Numbered from the stretch's first letter, positions 1 to 6,132 are shown. The stretch: DNA of 6,669 bases from Bacteroidales bacterium (GCA_017507285.1 JAFWBF010000227.1:1-6669); one strand, 5' to 3'. The notes: generated by a model from the sequence alone, not told the origin. Program-made: numbers and translations.

Positions 1-2
1 TC

Positions 3-317
3 GTCGATTTTCCGGGGCGACGGGCAAATGAACTTGCGGTTTTAATCGGCAAGAGTGTTCAGAGTGTTGAACGCTATGTTAAAACTTTAAAGGATGCGGG
101 GAAGATTGAATTTCGCGGAGCACCGAAAAACGGCGGTTATTATGCTTTAGAGAAAGGCGGCGATTCCGAATCTGACATCATACGTTTTCTGCGACGTTGT
201 GGCGATTCTTTTGTGGATGTAACTGATTTTTTAGCCAACTCGGTATCAAATTCTTTGCAGAAATCATCTGCAATACAAAAAATTTCTGTAACTTTGCTCT
301 CGGTAATCATGATATAA
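3..317 (+). CDS. C-terminal end of AlbA_2/RecG-like ATP-binding protein (5' end outside window)
   Basis: An open frame enters from the left edge and stops with TAA at 315-317, giving about 104 residues of a C-terminus. Residues about 8-49 read as a winged helix-turn-helix: ELAVLIGKSVQSVERYVKTL as recognition region, then a beta-wing KIEFRGAPKNGGYY. This is the usual ending of Bacteroidetes proteins with an N-terminal AlbA_2 (Schlafen-like/RecG-like) domain, often annotated as transcriptional regulator or ATP-binding protein. Those proteins normally end soon after GGYY. Here about 55 further residues follow, with no motif I recognise and a hydrophobic end, so the tail may be lineage-specific or the natural stop may have been lost. 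Function beyond likely nucleic-acid binding cannot be inferred because the N-terminal domain is missing. A terminator follows at 372. Confidence 0.6.
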   Translation, partial: VDFPGRRANELAVLIGKSVQSVERYVKTLKDAGKIEFRGAPKNGGYYALEKGGDSESDIIRFLRRCGDSFVDVTDFLANSVSNSLQKSSAIQKISVTLLSVIMI

Positions 318-371
318 TAACTTCTTTGTTTACTGCTAAGTTACTAAATATCAGTGATATAACCAAAAGAA

Positions 372-405
372 TCGGCAGCTTTTTAAGGTTGCCGACTCTT
401 TTTTT
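372..405 (+). terminator. Rho-independent terminator after the AlbA_2-like gene
   Basis: TCGGCAGC (372-379) pairs with GTTGCCGA (388-395) through an 8-nt loop, with one G-U pair, and is followed by CTCTTTTTTT. It lies about 55 bp after the stop at 317. On the minus strand the same stem is followed by TTCTTTTGG, so it may also stop leftward transcripts from the ORF ending at 489. Confidence 0.75.
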
Positions 406-488
406 ATGCCTTTTTCTAGAAAACATTTAAGCTTCTCTTATCCCGAATTCGCGTTATCAGTTCTTGCTTTAGTTCAGTGGTTTCATAA

Positions 489-827
489 TTAGTCGTTGGC
501 GAGGAGTGCCTTTAGGCGAATGGCGATAGTGGGTGATATTGGTTTGGTGGGCTGGAAGACAAACTGACTTTCGATGTGGTCGTGATAGTAGCCGTCGGGA
601 TTGTTTGCGAGGAAAAGGATTGTGTATTGGTCGTCTGTGCGGTCAAGTCGGGTGTATCGACCACGCTCGTCGGGTGTGGATATTTGCGAACAACGAGCTG
701 GTGATAATGGAGTACCATAAACTATACCCAAGCAGGCTTCTCCATCATACACCTCCACGATGTCGCCTTTGCCAAATCGCAATAATTCAGCAGGGCGGCC
801 TCGAAATACACCATTTTCATCAGCCAA
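489..827 (-). CDS. Hypothetical protein of about 112 residues, probably 5'-truncated or frameshifted
   Basis: A leftward ORF with coding-like composition. I do not recognise the family. Visible segments are GKGDIVEVYDGEACLGIVYG near residues 20-39, a polar middle (PDERGRYTRLDRTDDQYTIL) and YHDHIESQFVF near residues 81-91. This suggests a small soluble beta-rich domain with no signal peptide or membrane segment. There is no in-frame ATG. The frame is open back only to a TAA at 852-854, and the start given is a TTG. Just upstream, ATGGAGCAAGTTC would become ATG-AGC-AAG-TTC in this frame if one G were removed, giving a plausible start MSKFNDENLADEN. The upstream DNA reads as integrase in another frame, so the ORF appears joined to, or frameshifted at, the integrase remnant. 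It may be an expressed small gene or a leftover. Confidence 0.45.
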   Translation of the reverse strand: MADENGVFRGRPAELLRFGKGDIVEVYDGEACLGIVYGTPLSPARCSQISTPDERGRYTRLDRTDDQYTILFLANNPDGYYHDHIESQFVFQPTKPISPTIAIRLKALLAND

Positions 828-831
828 ATTC

Positions 832-1155
832 TCATCGTTGAACTTGCTCCATTACATCGCAATATGCCAATCCGGTATAAGCAGCGAAGATAAACAAGTC
901 TCTTGCTTTTGCCTCTTTTTCGGGCAAATCTGCCTCACGGAGTCGCTTCAGTTCATTCTCGGTTAGAGGATGACGCTCTTTGCACTTTCCGCGTGGGAAG
1001 TGGCACATTGAATATGGTTCTTTTTCAATGATACCTTTTTCGTATGCTAATCGAACATAGGGCTTAGTTCGCTTGTGATAGTTGTGGACTGCTGGATCGC
1101 TTCTCGTGCCGTCGGCGCGTAACCATTCGTCCCACGCTTTGAGTTTGCTTTTTGA
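832..1155 (-). pseudogene. Tyrosine recombinase (integrase), internal fragment
   Basis: The minus strand is open from after a TAA at 1156-1158 to a TGA at 832-834 and gives about 107 residues. These match the middle of Bacteroides-type phage/ICE integrases. A core-binding SAM-like part includes KAWDEWLRADGTRSD and NYHKRTKPYVRLAYEKGII. A linker GKCKERHPLTENELKRLREA follows, then the start of the catalytic domain, DLFIFAAYTGLAYCDVME. The N-terminal Arm domain and everything after the first catalytic motif, including the His/Arg and Tyr motifs, are missing, so it cannot be active. In the adjacent frame just upstream, VLLKGISPDNYNQKANSK may be further coding remnant before a frameshift. The related Arm-domain fragment at 4562-4876 is on the same strand and in collinear order. 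Confidence 0.75.
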
Positions 1156-1344
1156 TTATAGTTGTCTGGCGAAATTCCCTTTAACAGTACTTGCTTATGT
1201 GACGCAGTTATTGTTCGTTGAGTATTTTATTATTCTACTGTCAAGGACTCGGTCAAGCTATCCCGAATGCATCTTGGGTAAGATTGACTATACGAGTTTC
1301 CGAGTGACATGTAAAATATTAAAGACAGATATTTATGCTTGATG
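1156..1344. other. Gene-free stretch, probably decayed integrase or mobile-element DNA
   Basis: There is no convincing gene. On the minus strand near 1141-1220 a short frame (about 25 residues including HKQVLLKGISPDNY) may continue the integrase remnant after a frameshift. The plus-strand open frame here lies antisense to the integrase and reads as a shadow. Confidence 0.4.
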
Positions 1345-1429
1345 TTGTTGCAATTATTGAAATTTGATATATATCAAAAAAAATAATAAAGTGTTGGTAT
1401 ATTTTGATATATTTTATATATTGCAACAA
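1345..1429. repeat. 10-bp inverted repeat enclosing a 16-bp palindrome upstream of the protease
   Basis: TTGTTGCAAT (1345-1354) and ATTGCAACAA (1420-1429) are exact inverse copies. Between them is the perfect palindrome TTTGATATATATCAAA (1363-1378). The half TTTGATATAT recurs as a direct copy at 1403-1412, 40 bp away. The right arm overlaps the predicted -7 box of the protease promoter, so a regulator-binding role is plausible. The AT richness makes chance a real alternative. Confidence 0.4.
1394..1424 (+). promoter_or_regulatory. Candidate Bacteroidetes-type promoter of the S8 protease gene
   Basis: TTG at 1394-1396 is followed after 20 bp by TATATTGC at 1417-1424, one T short of the TAnnTTTGC consensus for the Bacteroidetes primary sigma factor. 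Predicted transcription start is near 1430, giving a leader of roughly 20-25 nt before the ATG at 1454. There is no clear Shine-Dalgarno site, which is normal in this phylum. Confidence 0.45.
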
Positions 1430-1453
1430 ATAATGTAAAATGGTGGATTTAAA

Positions 1454-3649
1454 ATGAAAAAGCTGTTATTCGTGGTGGCAATGTTTGCCTTTTATTCAGT
1501 ATCGATGGCACAGGTCGATTATAGTAAACTCTCATCACATTTGGCTACTATGTTGTGCTCGAAGAACAATGATTTACCCAAGCGTGCTTTGGGTACAGCA
1601 TCTCAATCGTATGTGCTGGCTCTTGTTGCTCTAACCGATAGCAACCGAGATGTATCGGTCTTTGAAGAATATGCTTGCCAATTGGTAGATAGTATAGGTC
1701 GCATATACATTGTAAATATACCTATAGATAGCATTTTGCCGCTCTCTACTGATTCCCGTATTGAGAGAATTGAGGCCGAGCGTATGCCTCGTATAGCTGT
1801 AGATGATACCAAGGACTATATAAATGCTACCGATATATATAGAGGTGTTAATCTACCTCAAGCATTCACTGGTAAAGGTGTGGTAGCGGGTATATTCGAT
1901 TGTTATTATGACTTAACCCACCCTGCATTTTATGACGAAGAAGGCAATTGCCGTATAAAGTATTATTATGACTTCTGTTGGCCCAATAGTGATGGTACAA
2001 AGGGGCGTGAAATAGATAATCCCAAGGAGATATCGCAACACCAACACTCAAAATATACATATAATGTTACTCATGGTACGCATGTGGCAAGCACTATGGC
2101 AGGTTCGAGTGTCAATGGTAGGTATGGTGGTATAGCATGTGAAAGCGACATATACTTGGCCGATTTCAATTCGGACAGAGCCGATTTTGAAAATCCCGGT
2201 ATGCACACATCTGCCACTGCAGTATTAGGATTTAAGTACCTATTTGATAAAGCCGCAAAGGAACAAAAGCCTTGTGTCATCAATTTCAGTAGTTGTGAAA
2301 GCATAACATTGTCGCGCCAGCGTATTCTTGAAGGTGAGGCTATTGCCCAGTTGGTAGGTCCTGGACGAATCATTGTAGCGGCATGTGGCAATATGGGGCA
2401 TCAGGTGCCTTATATGGAGAAACCAACCGATATGCCACAAGCCGGTGTCGCTATTACCAATGGCATTGGAGGTGGAAATATCATAGATATGGATATTGTA
2501 ACACCTGTCAATCAGTCGGTTCGCTTCGATTTCTTAAGTATCAAGTTGGTCGATCAGTATATTGAGGGTACAATTATTTTCAATACCGATAGTATAAAAA
2601 AACTTGGTAAGGATACATGTGTATTGAATGCAACGGTAAGTGCCGGCGATATAGAACTGAGAGTATATAAAAGTGACTATGAAGATGCCCGCGGAGATGT
2701 TTTTCATATAGATGGTAGTTTTCCTAATATGGCCTATTTGATGCTATATGGTGCTACATGCTTGCTTTCTGGTAACGGACCTGCTTGGATGTATAGCGAT
2801 TTGTTTTACTCTCCGTTTGCCAATATAGAAGGTATTCCTGAGTATGAATGTGTGCAACCCGGATATTCTGTATCATGGCCGGCAACTTTACCTTCTGTCA
2901 TTGCGGTAGGAGCTACAGGATACACATCTACTTTTACCAACATTGATGGTAATGAAAACACAGATGTTGATATATTCCGACCCGATGCACCTGGTTGCAT
3001 AGCAAAGTTTTCTTCGTTAGGTCCTACATTTGATGGATTGATAAAGCCCGATGTTGTGGCTCCAGGAATGAATATCAATGCTGCATATAATAGTTTCTCT
3101 GCTACACCAGATGTTGATAGAAAATCGCTCACCGATAGAGTGAAATATAATGGTAAAGACTATTATTATATGGCACAATCAGGTACTTCTATGGCATCGC
3201 CGGTAGTAGCCGGAACGATAGCTTTGTGGCTGGAGGCCGATCCAACACTCACACCTCAAGATATCTTGAAAATTATAGCCTATTGTGCCGAGCAACCCGA
3301 CGGGACAATGGAATATCCCAACAATACTTATGGGTATGGTGAGATAGATGCATACAAGGGTTTGTTGTATGTGCTCGAAATGAAGGCTAATATTCCGGAA
3401 CTATACGAGCATCAGCCTCTTAAGGCTTATTTTAAAATTGATGGGTCTACATTGAAAGTTTTCTTCGCCGATGACGTAACACCGGAAGATAGCAAAGTGT
3501 CAATATCGATATACTCAATGAATGGAATAAAGGTTGCTGAAGCGAGAGGTTGTACAGTAGATGTATCGCAGCTATCTGGTGGTATATATGCAATACAACT
3601 CAACACCGGTGATACAGCTACTTCAGGTTCTACTCTTATAAGATTGTAA
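1454..3649 (+). CDS. Secreted S8 (subtilisin-like) serine protease with T9SS-type C-terminal tail
   Basis: A 731-residue protein. A signal peptide MKKLLFVVAMFAFYSVSMAQ spans residues 1-20, probably cut after Ala19 (SMA|Q). Residues about 80-135 form a propeptide-like linker containing IEAER. The S8 domain runs from about 140 to 640 with a full triad: Asp149 in GIFD, His207 in HGTHVAS and Ser579 in GTSMASP. The oxyanion Asn313 lies in AACGNMG. About 165 residues between Asn313 and the strand PSVIAVGATGY form the beta-rich insertion common in large Bacteroidetes S8 proteases. Residues about 655-731 (LKVFF, SISIYSMNGIKV, LSGGIYAIQL, STLIRL) resemble a T9SS type A sorting domain, suggesting export across the outer membrane. 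The Asp motif is unusual: Cys-Tyr replaces the common Thr/Ser-Gly. It probably degrades extracellular protein, but its substrate is not visible. It is monocistronic and convergent with the Crp-like gene. Confidence 0.92.
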   Translation: MKKLLFVVAMFAFYSVSMAQVDYSKLSSHLATMLCSKNNDLPKRALGTASQSYVLALVALTDSNRDVSVFEEYACQLVDSIGRIYIVNIPIDSILPLSTDSRIERIEAERMPRIAVDDTKDYINATDIYRGVNLPQAFTGKGVVAGIFDCYYDLTHPAFYDEEGNCRIKYYYDFCWPNSDGTKGREIDNPKEISQHQHSKYTYNVTHGTHVASTMAGSSVNGRYGGIACESDIYLADFNSDRADFENPGMHTSATAVLGFKYLFDKAAKEQKPCVINFSSCESITLSRQRILEGEAIAQLVGPGRIIVAACGNMGHQVPYMEKPTDMPQAGVAITNGIGGGNIIDMDIVTPVNQSVRFDFLSIKLVDQYIEGTIIFNTDSIKKLGKDTCVLNATVSAGDIELRVYKSDYEDARGDVFHIDGSFPNMAYLMLYGATCLLSGNGPAWMYSDLFYSPFANIEGIPEYECVQPGYSVSWPATLPSVIAVGATGYTSTFTNIDGNENTDVDIFRPDAPGCIAKFSSLGPTFDGLIKPDVVAPGMNINAAYNSFSATPDVDRKSLTDRVKYNGKDYYYMAQSGTSMASPVVAGTIALWLEADPTLTPQDILKIIAYCAEQPDGTMEYPNNTYGYGEIDAYKGLLYVLEMKANIPELYEHQPLKAYFKIDGSTLKVFFADDVTPEDSKVSISIYSMNGIKVAEARGCTVDVSQLSGGIYAIQLNTGDTATSGSTLIRL

Positions 3650-3653
3650 GTGT

Positions 3654-3689
3654 TTCATTATCAATATATAGAGTTATATTGATAGTGAA
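3654..3689. terminator. Hairpin between convergent genes (possible bidirectional terminator)
   Basis: A 15-bp stem with one G-U pair and a 6-nt loop; its inner arms TATCAATATA and TATATTGATA are perfect. It begins 4 bp after the protease stop codon and lies between the 3' ends of two convergent genes. No T-run follows on either strand, so it may stabilise mRNA ends or be a weak terminator. Confidence 0.5.
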
Positions 3690-3756
3690 CAAACAAAATG
3701 CAGATGGAGTGAGCCTCTAAAATAAGGGTATAATCAAATACAATGACTACTCAATA

Positions 3757-4457
3757 TTATCCATATTTACTAATGCGTCGCAACTCTTCTTCATTGATAA
3801 TTATTATTTTGCGACCATCGACAGTGATGAGGTTTTCGGTAGCAAATGTAGTGAGCGTGCGAATGGCATTGGAGGTTGTCATGTTTGACAAATTGGCCAA
3901 ATCTTCTCTCGACAAGTATATGTTGAGAGTTGTGCTATTGGTTTCATAACCATAGTTTTCGAGAAGAACGATGAGGGCTTCGGCAAGTCGGCCGCGAATA
4001 TGTTTCTGGGAGAGGTTTACGGTGCGAGTGTCCGATTGTCCCAAGTAATTGTCAAGACTGCGAATGAAGAAGAAAGCCAGGTCGTTATTGCGGCGCACAT
4101 GATCTTCGACAATGGTCATGGGCAAGAAGCCAATCTGTGTGTTCTCTATGGCAGCGCTCGATGTAACATAGTTTTCGTTGGCAAAGTAGGCACGGTTGCC
4201 AAAGTATTGCCCCGGACGCACCATGCGAATGCTCTGGTTGCGGTCGCCATTGCTTTTTTGTATACCTTCACCTTGCCTTTGAGCAAAAACATAAGGTGCG
4301 TGGGCTTTTCGCCCTCGCTATATATAACCTCATTTTTGCGGAAGTTCTGAATCTGAAAATTGCTTGATATGATTCGTTTCTCTTCGTTACTCAATACAGC
4401 CCAAAAGTCGGACATCTCATTTTGCAACACAGATTCTAAAGTGCTCTCTTTTACCAT
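3757..4457 (-). pseudogene. Crp/Fnr-family transcriptional regulator, interrupted by a one-base frameshift
   Basis: Two overlapping minus frames together make one regulator. The first, starting at ATG 4457, gives a cyclic-nucleotide-binding fold through residue 68, ending in THLMFLLKGKVKVYKK. The second resumes as SNGDRNQSIRMVRPGQYFGN and ends at 3757. The switch falls in the A6 run (T6 on the plus strand at 4254-4259); one added A restores a product of about 234 residues, normal for the family. The second part carries the rest of the effector domain (PGQYFGNRAYFANENYVTSSA), a dimer helix, and a Crp-type winged helix with LSREDLANLSNMTTSNAIRT and KIIIINEEELRRISKYG. Without correction the first frame ends after 103 residues, before the DNA-binding domain. 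Possible causes are a genuine null, a homopolymer read error, or recoding on AAA AAA G. Related proteins sense small molecules or redox state; the ligand here is unknown. It is convergent with the protease gene. Confidence 0.85.
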
Positions 4458-4481
4458 TTGTACCTATTTCATTAGCGGGCA

Positions 4482-4489
4482 CAAAAGTA
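4482..4489 (-). promoter_or_regulatory. -7 promoter element of the Crp/Fnr-like gene
   Basis: On the minus strand TACTTTTG matches TAnnTTTG exactly and lies about 25 bp upstream of the ATG at 4457. The -33 position about 20 bp further up is only a T-rich run, TTTTTA, so that box is weak, perhaps meaning an activator is needed. Confidence 0.55.
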
Positions 4490-4561
4490 GCGAAAAAAAA
4501 TGATATGAATAAAAATTTATATCCACAAAAATGCTTTTCAACATAATTTTAGGACATAGTT

Positions 4562-4876
4562 TTATAGCATAGTCTTTATATGGCAGTGATGTTGACAAAA
4601 TAGAGTAGAGAGGTTGGTTGCTTGCGACACCTCGTCACATGCTATTACACAAAATACAAACTCAACCATCTTTAATTCATAGGTGGCTTGTTTTTCGATA
4701 GCCTCTGTAGCAAACAATCCTGCTTTCCATTCGGCTGGTGAGCATTCTCCAATGGTAAGATATTTTCTACATTCTCTATTTAAGCGAATGTATAATTCAA
4801 TTTTTCCTTTTCCACTCTTGTTCGTGTTCGCTTTCTTCTTTCGGTCGAACACTACCGATACATAGTTCTGCGTCAT
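4562..4876 (-). pseudogene. Tyrosine recombinase, N-terminal Arm DNA-binding fragment
   Basis: The 104-residue frame begins MTQNYVSVVFDRKKKANTNK and continues with KGKIELYIRLNRECRKYLTIGECSPAEWKAG. This is the typical N-terminal Arm-binding domain (about residues 1-60) of Bacteroides phage and ICE integrases, which are normally around 380-410 residues. After about residue 70 the sequence loses resemblance to the family (FVFCVIACDEVSQATNL) and stops. The core-binding and catalytic domains are absent, so it cannot recombine DNA by itself. If expressed, the fragment could still bind arm-type sites, and five copies of a candidate site lie just upstream at 4976-5332. Together with the internal integrase piece at 832-1155 it would make a collinear but incomplete gene. 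It could also be a remnant of a separate element. Confidence 0.75.
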
Positions 4877-4975
4877 AGCTTTTTCCTGTTGTGGACACAG
4901 AAAGACAACTTCAACAAAGATTAACTATTTTCCACCCCAATTTTGCTCGTTTTTGACCGATTTTCCCTCTTTTGC

Positions 4976-5028
4976 TTACCTACCACTTTCAAAAGTGGTA
5001 GGTAAAAGTGGCAAAAAGTGGTAGGTAA
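4976..5028. repeat. Left cluster of the 11-bp repeat GTGGTAGGTAA (three copies)
   Basis: Direct copies lie at 4995-5005 and 5018-5028 and an inverse copy (TTACCTACCAC) at 4976-4986. The first two form a near-perfect palindrome with 14-bp arms, TTACCTACCACTTT and AAAGTGGTAGGTAA, separated by CA. The cluster is about 100 bp upstream of the start of the integrase Arm fragment. Confidence 0.8.
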
Positions 5029-5144
5029 GTGTCTTTTTCAGTCTTTGGCTGTCTCGCTCTGTCCTCGTTAGACTTTTACCTTGACTACTTTCTTAAATGC
5101 CTATGTATCAATGTGATAATCGTTAGTTCTATTTCGTTTGGAGC

Positions 5145-5174
5145 AAAAAAAAGGAGTTCGTGTGAACTCCTTTT
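5145..5174 (-). terminator. Strong leftward Rho-independent terminator
   Basis: AAAAGGAGTTC (5149-5159) and GAACTCCTTTT (5164-5174) form a perfect 11-bp stem with a 4-nt loop. Read on the minus strand, the stem ends in a run of eight T. It could end repressor transcripts arriving from 5435, or be a former tRNA terminator carried in an attachment core. Confidence 0.75.
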
Positions 5175-5190
5175 CGTGATCCGCCTGGAG
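5175..5190 (-). other. tRNA 3'-end-like segment, candidate attachment core
   Basis: On the minus strand CCAGGCGGATCACG immediately precedes the terminator. It looks like the end of a T-arm plus the 3' acceptor strand of a tRNA (GGATCAC). The rest of the cloverleaf is absent upstream, where GTTACTCC stands in place of a TTCGA-type T loop. Integrases often use tRNA 3' ends as attachment sites. The match is short and was judged by eye. Confidence 0.35.
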
Positions 5191-5295
5191 TAACTTCAAT
5201 TTGATGACCAAATCAACGATAGGAACTCACTTATATCTTTAGCTACTAAGAAGTAGTCAATTCATTTTAATGATCTCGTTTTTGCTTCCATTTTT

Positions 5296-5332
5296 GTGGT
5301 AGGTAATGGAAAAATCCTTAGGTGGTAGGTAA
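5296..5332. repeat. Right cluster of the 11-bp repeat GTGGTAGGTAA (two copies)
   Basis: Exact direct copies lie at 5296-5306 and 5322-5332, about 26 bp apart, close to the 23-bp spacing of the left cluster. They lie about 100 bp beyond the 3' end of the repressor gene, so they are not its promoter operators. Confidence 0.8.
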
Positions 5333-5377
5333 GCAATTTCTTGCTTTTAGGCTCATTTCAGTTGATTGTTAAGGGGT

Positions 5378-5391
5378 GTTAATATATTAAC
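5378..5391. repeat. 14-bp perfect palindrome GTTAATATATTAAC
   Basis: This exact palindrome lies 44 bp downstream of the repressor stop codon. Its role is unknown. It may be a protein-binding site within the repeat-rich region. Confidence 0.45.
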
Positions 5392-5434
5392 GTGTATTTC
5401 CCACTTACCAACTAACAAAGTTAATACAAAAAAA

Positions 5435-6046
5435 TTATATCATCGGTATTCTGCCGTGAAATATTACACGGTATATACTTATCACATTCTCTTTTCTTAT
5501 CTTGAACGGTTCGTAATCTGCATTGTCTGATGTCAATGTGATGTACGGACTATTTGCTTTGCCAAGTTCAATGTGTTTCAGCATACGTTCATTATCCCTT
5601 GTTATTATTAAATATATGTGCTTCGCTTTAATTTCCTCGAAATTGTCTATCTCAACTACTCCAACAAGGTCGCCCTCTTGGATTGTCGGGTACATCGAAA
5701 ATCCTTTAACCGGGAAGAATGCGTCTGCATCTACTCCTGGAATGTAAATACGCTGTGGCTTCGCTGTGGTGTTGGCAAACTCGATTCGCCCTGCACTTAC
5801 TTCCAATTCCTTATAGAAGAGATTTGTTCCCTTTGGAAACATATTACCTTCTCCGAAAAACAGCCACCTTTCAGAAAGGTTATCACAAACTGATAATATT
5901 TGTGTCTTAGCTGCTGCCGGTATAGAGTTGCGGCTTATCCAGTTGGCTACTGCCGACTGACGAACGCCTAATAGCTTTGCAAAAGCTACCTGACTACCGC
6001 CAAACTCCTTTATTAGAGCCAAAACCCTATCTTTTTCTGATACCAT
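5435..6046 (-). CDS. Phage-type S24 (LexA/CI-like) transcriptional repressor
   Basis: A 203-residue protein with the two-domain layout of temperate-phage repressors. An N-terminal helix-turn-helix spans about residues 17-40 (GSQVAFAKLLGVRQSAVANW). A C-terminal S24 peptidase domain follows from about 80. Ser117 in GFSMYP and Lys157 in RMLKHIE are the expected catalytic pair, and Ala85-Gly86 in VSAGRIEF is a plausible self-cleavage site. By analogy with LexA and lambda CI, RecA-stimulated self-cleavage during DNA damage would relieve repression; this is inferred. The full length and intact motifs suggest a functional gene. Its start ATG faces a divergent early promoter with a 17-bp operator, so it probably represses that promoter and perhaps itself. 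A leftward terminator lies at 5145. It marks the immunity region of a prophage or integrative element extending to the right. Confidence 0.9.
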   Translation of the reverse strand: MVSEKDRVLALIKEFGGSQVAFAKLLGVRQSAVANWISRNSIPAAAKTQILSVCDNLSERWLFFGEGNMFPKGTNLFYKELEVSAGRIEFANTTAKPQRIYIPGVDADAFFPVKGFSMYPTIQEGDLVGVVEIDNFEEIKAKHIYLIITRDNERMLKHIELGKANSPYITLTSDNADYEPFKIRKENVISIYRVIFHGRIPMI

Positions 6047-6093
6047 TGTACATATTTTTTTTCGCTTGATGAAAAATTTTTTATCGCTAATAC

Positions 6094-6125
6094 TTTGTTT
6101 TGTATCACAAGGTGTGATAACTTTG
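6094..6125 (+). promoter_or_regulatory. Divergent early promoter (PR-like)
   Basis: TTTG at 6094-6097 and TAACTTTG at 6118-6125 are separated by exactly 20 bp, a full match to the Bacteroidetes promoter consensus. Transcription should start near 6132 and read the small helix-turn-helix gene at 6247 after a leader of about 115 nt. Confidence 0.8.
6103..6119. promoter_or_regulatory. Palindromic operator for the S24 repressor
   Basis: TATCACA-AGG-TGTGATA is a perfect inverted repeat with 7-bp arms. It lies between the -33 and -7 boxes and overlaps the first two bases of the -7 box, so bound protein would block polymerase. The adjacent divergent repressor is the natural candidate; binding is inferred. 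Confidence 0.7.
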
Positions 6126-6132
6126 CACTATC

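Larger units (their letters stand above)
5081..5260. repeat. 10-bp inverted repeat flanking the central hairpin
   Basis: TTGACTACTT (5081-5090) and AAGTAGTCAA (5251-5260) are exact inverse copies. With one gap the similarity extends into CTTA. Their midpoint is within about 10 bp of the hairpin centre, giving a nested symmetric layout. Confidence 0.45.
4877..5434. other. Gene-free 558-bp repeat-rich region, candidate attachment or control region
   Basis: No ORF here looks coding. In order the region holds three 11-bp repeats (4976-5028), one arm of a 10-bp inverted repeat (5081-5090), a perfect hairpin (5149-5174), a tRNA-3'-end-like stretch (5175-5190), the other inverted-repeat arm (5251-5260), two more 11-bp repeats (5296-5332) and a 14-bp palindrome (5378-5391). 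Arm-type sites flanking a core is the layout of tyrosine-recombinase attachment sites. Replication iterons or regulator sites are alternatives. Confidence 0.5.

Noticed and set aside
289..296. TAACTTTG, an exact -7 promoter box
   Set aside because: No TTTG lies 19-21 bp upstream, and no rightward gene begins within reach downstream.
439..1268. 10-bp direct repeat TATCCCGAAT at 439-448 and 1259-1268 around the integrase scar
   Set aside because: A 10-bp exact pair is expected many times by chance in 6.7 kb, similarity does not extend, and no transposon ends accompany it.
1082..1342. Plus-strand open frame of 86 codons
   Set aside because: It is largely antisense to the integrase fragment and contains no recognisable domain.
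2071..2391. Minus-strand open frame inside the protease gene
   Set aside because: A shadow of a strongly supported S8 protease frame.
4000..4350. Plus-strand open frame of 116 codons
   Set aside because: Antisense to the Crp/Fnr coding sequence, which has clear domain matches.
5106..5118. TATCA-ATG-TGATA, resembling half-sites of the operator at 6103-6119
   Set aside because: Arm spacing differs (3 versus 7 bp between the shared 5-bp arms) and no promoter is visible there; too weak to call a second repressor site.
4976..5332. The 11-bp repeats as a CRISPR array
   Set aside because: The repeats are too short, irregularly spaced, in mixed orientation, and have no cas genes nearby.
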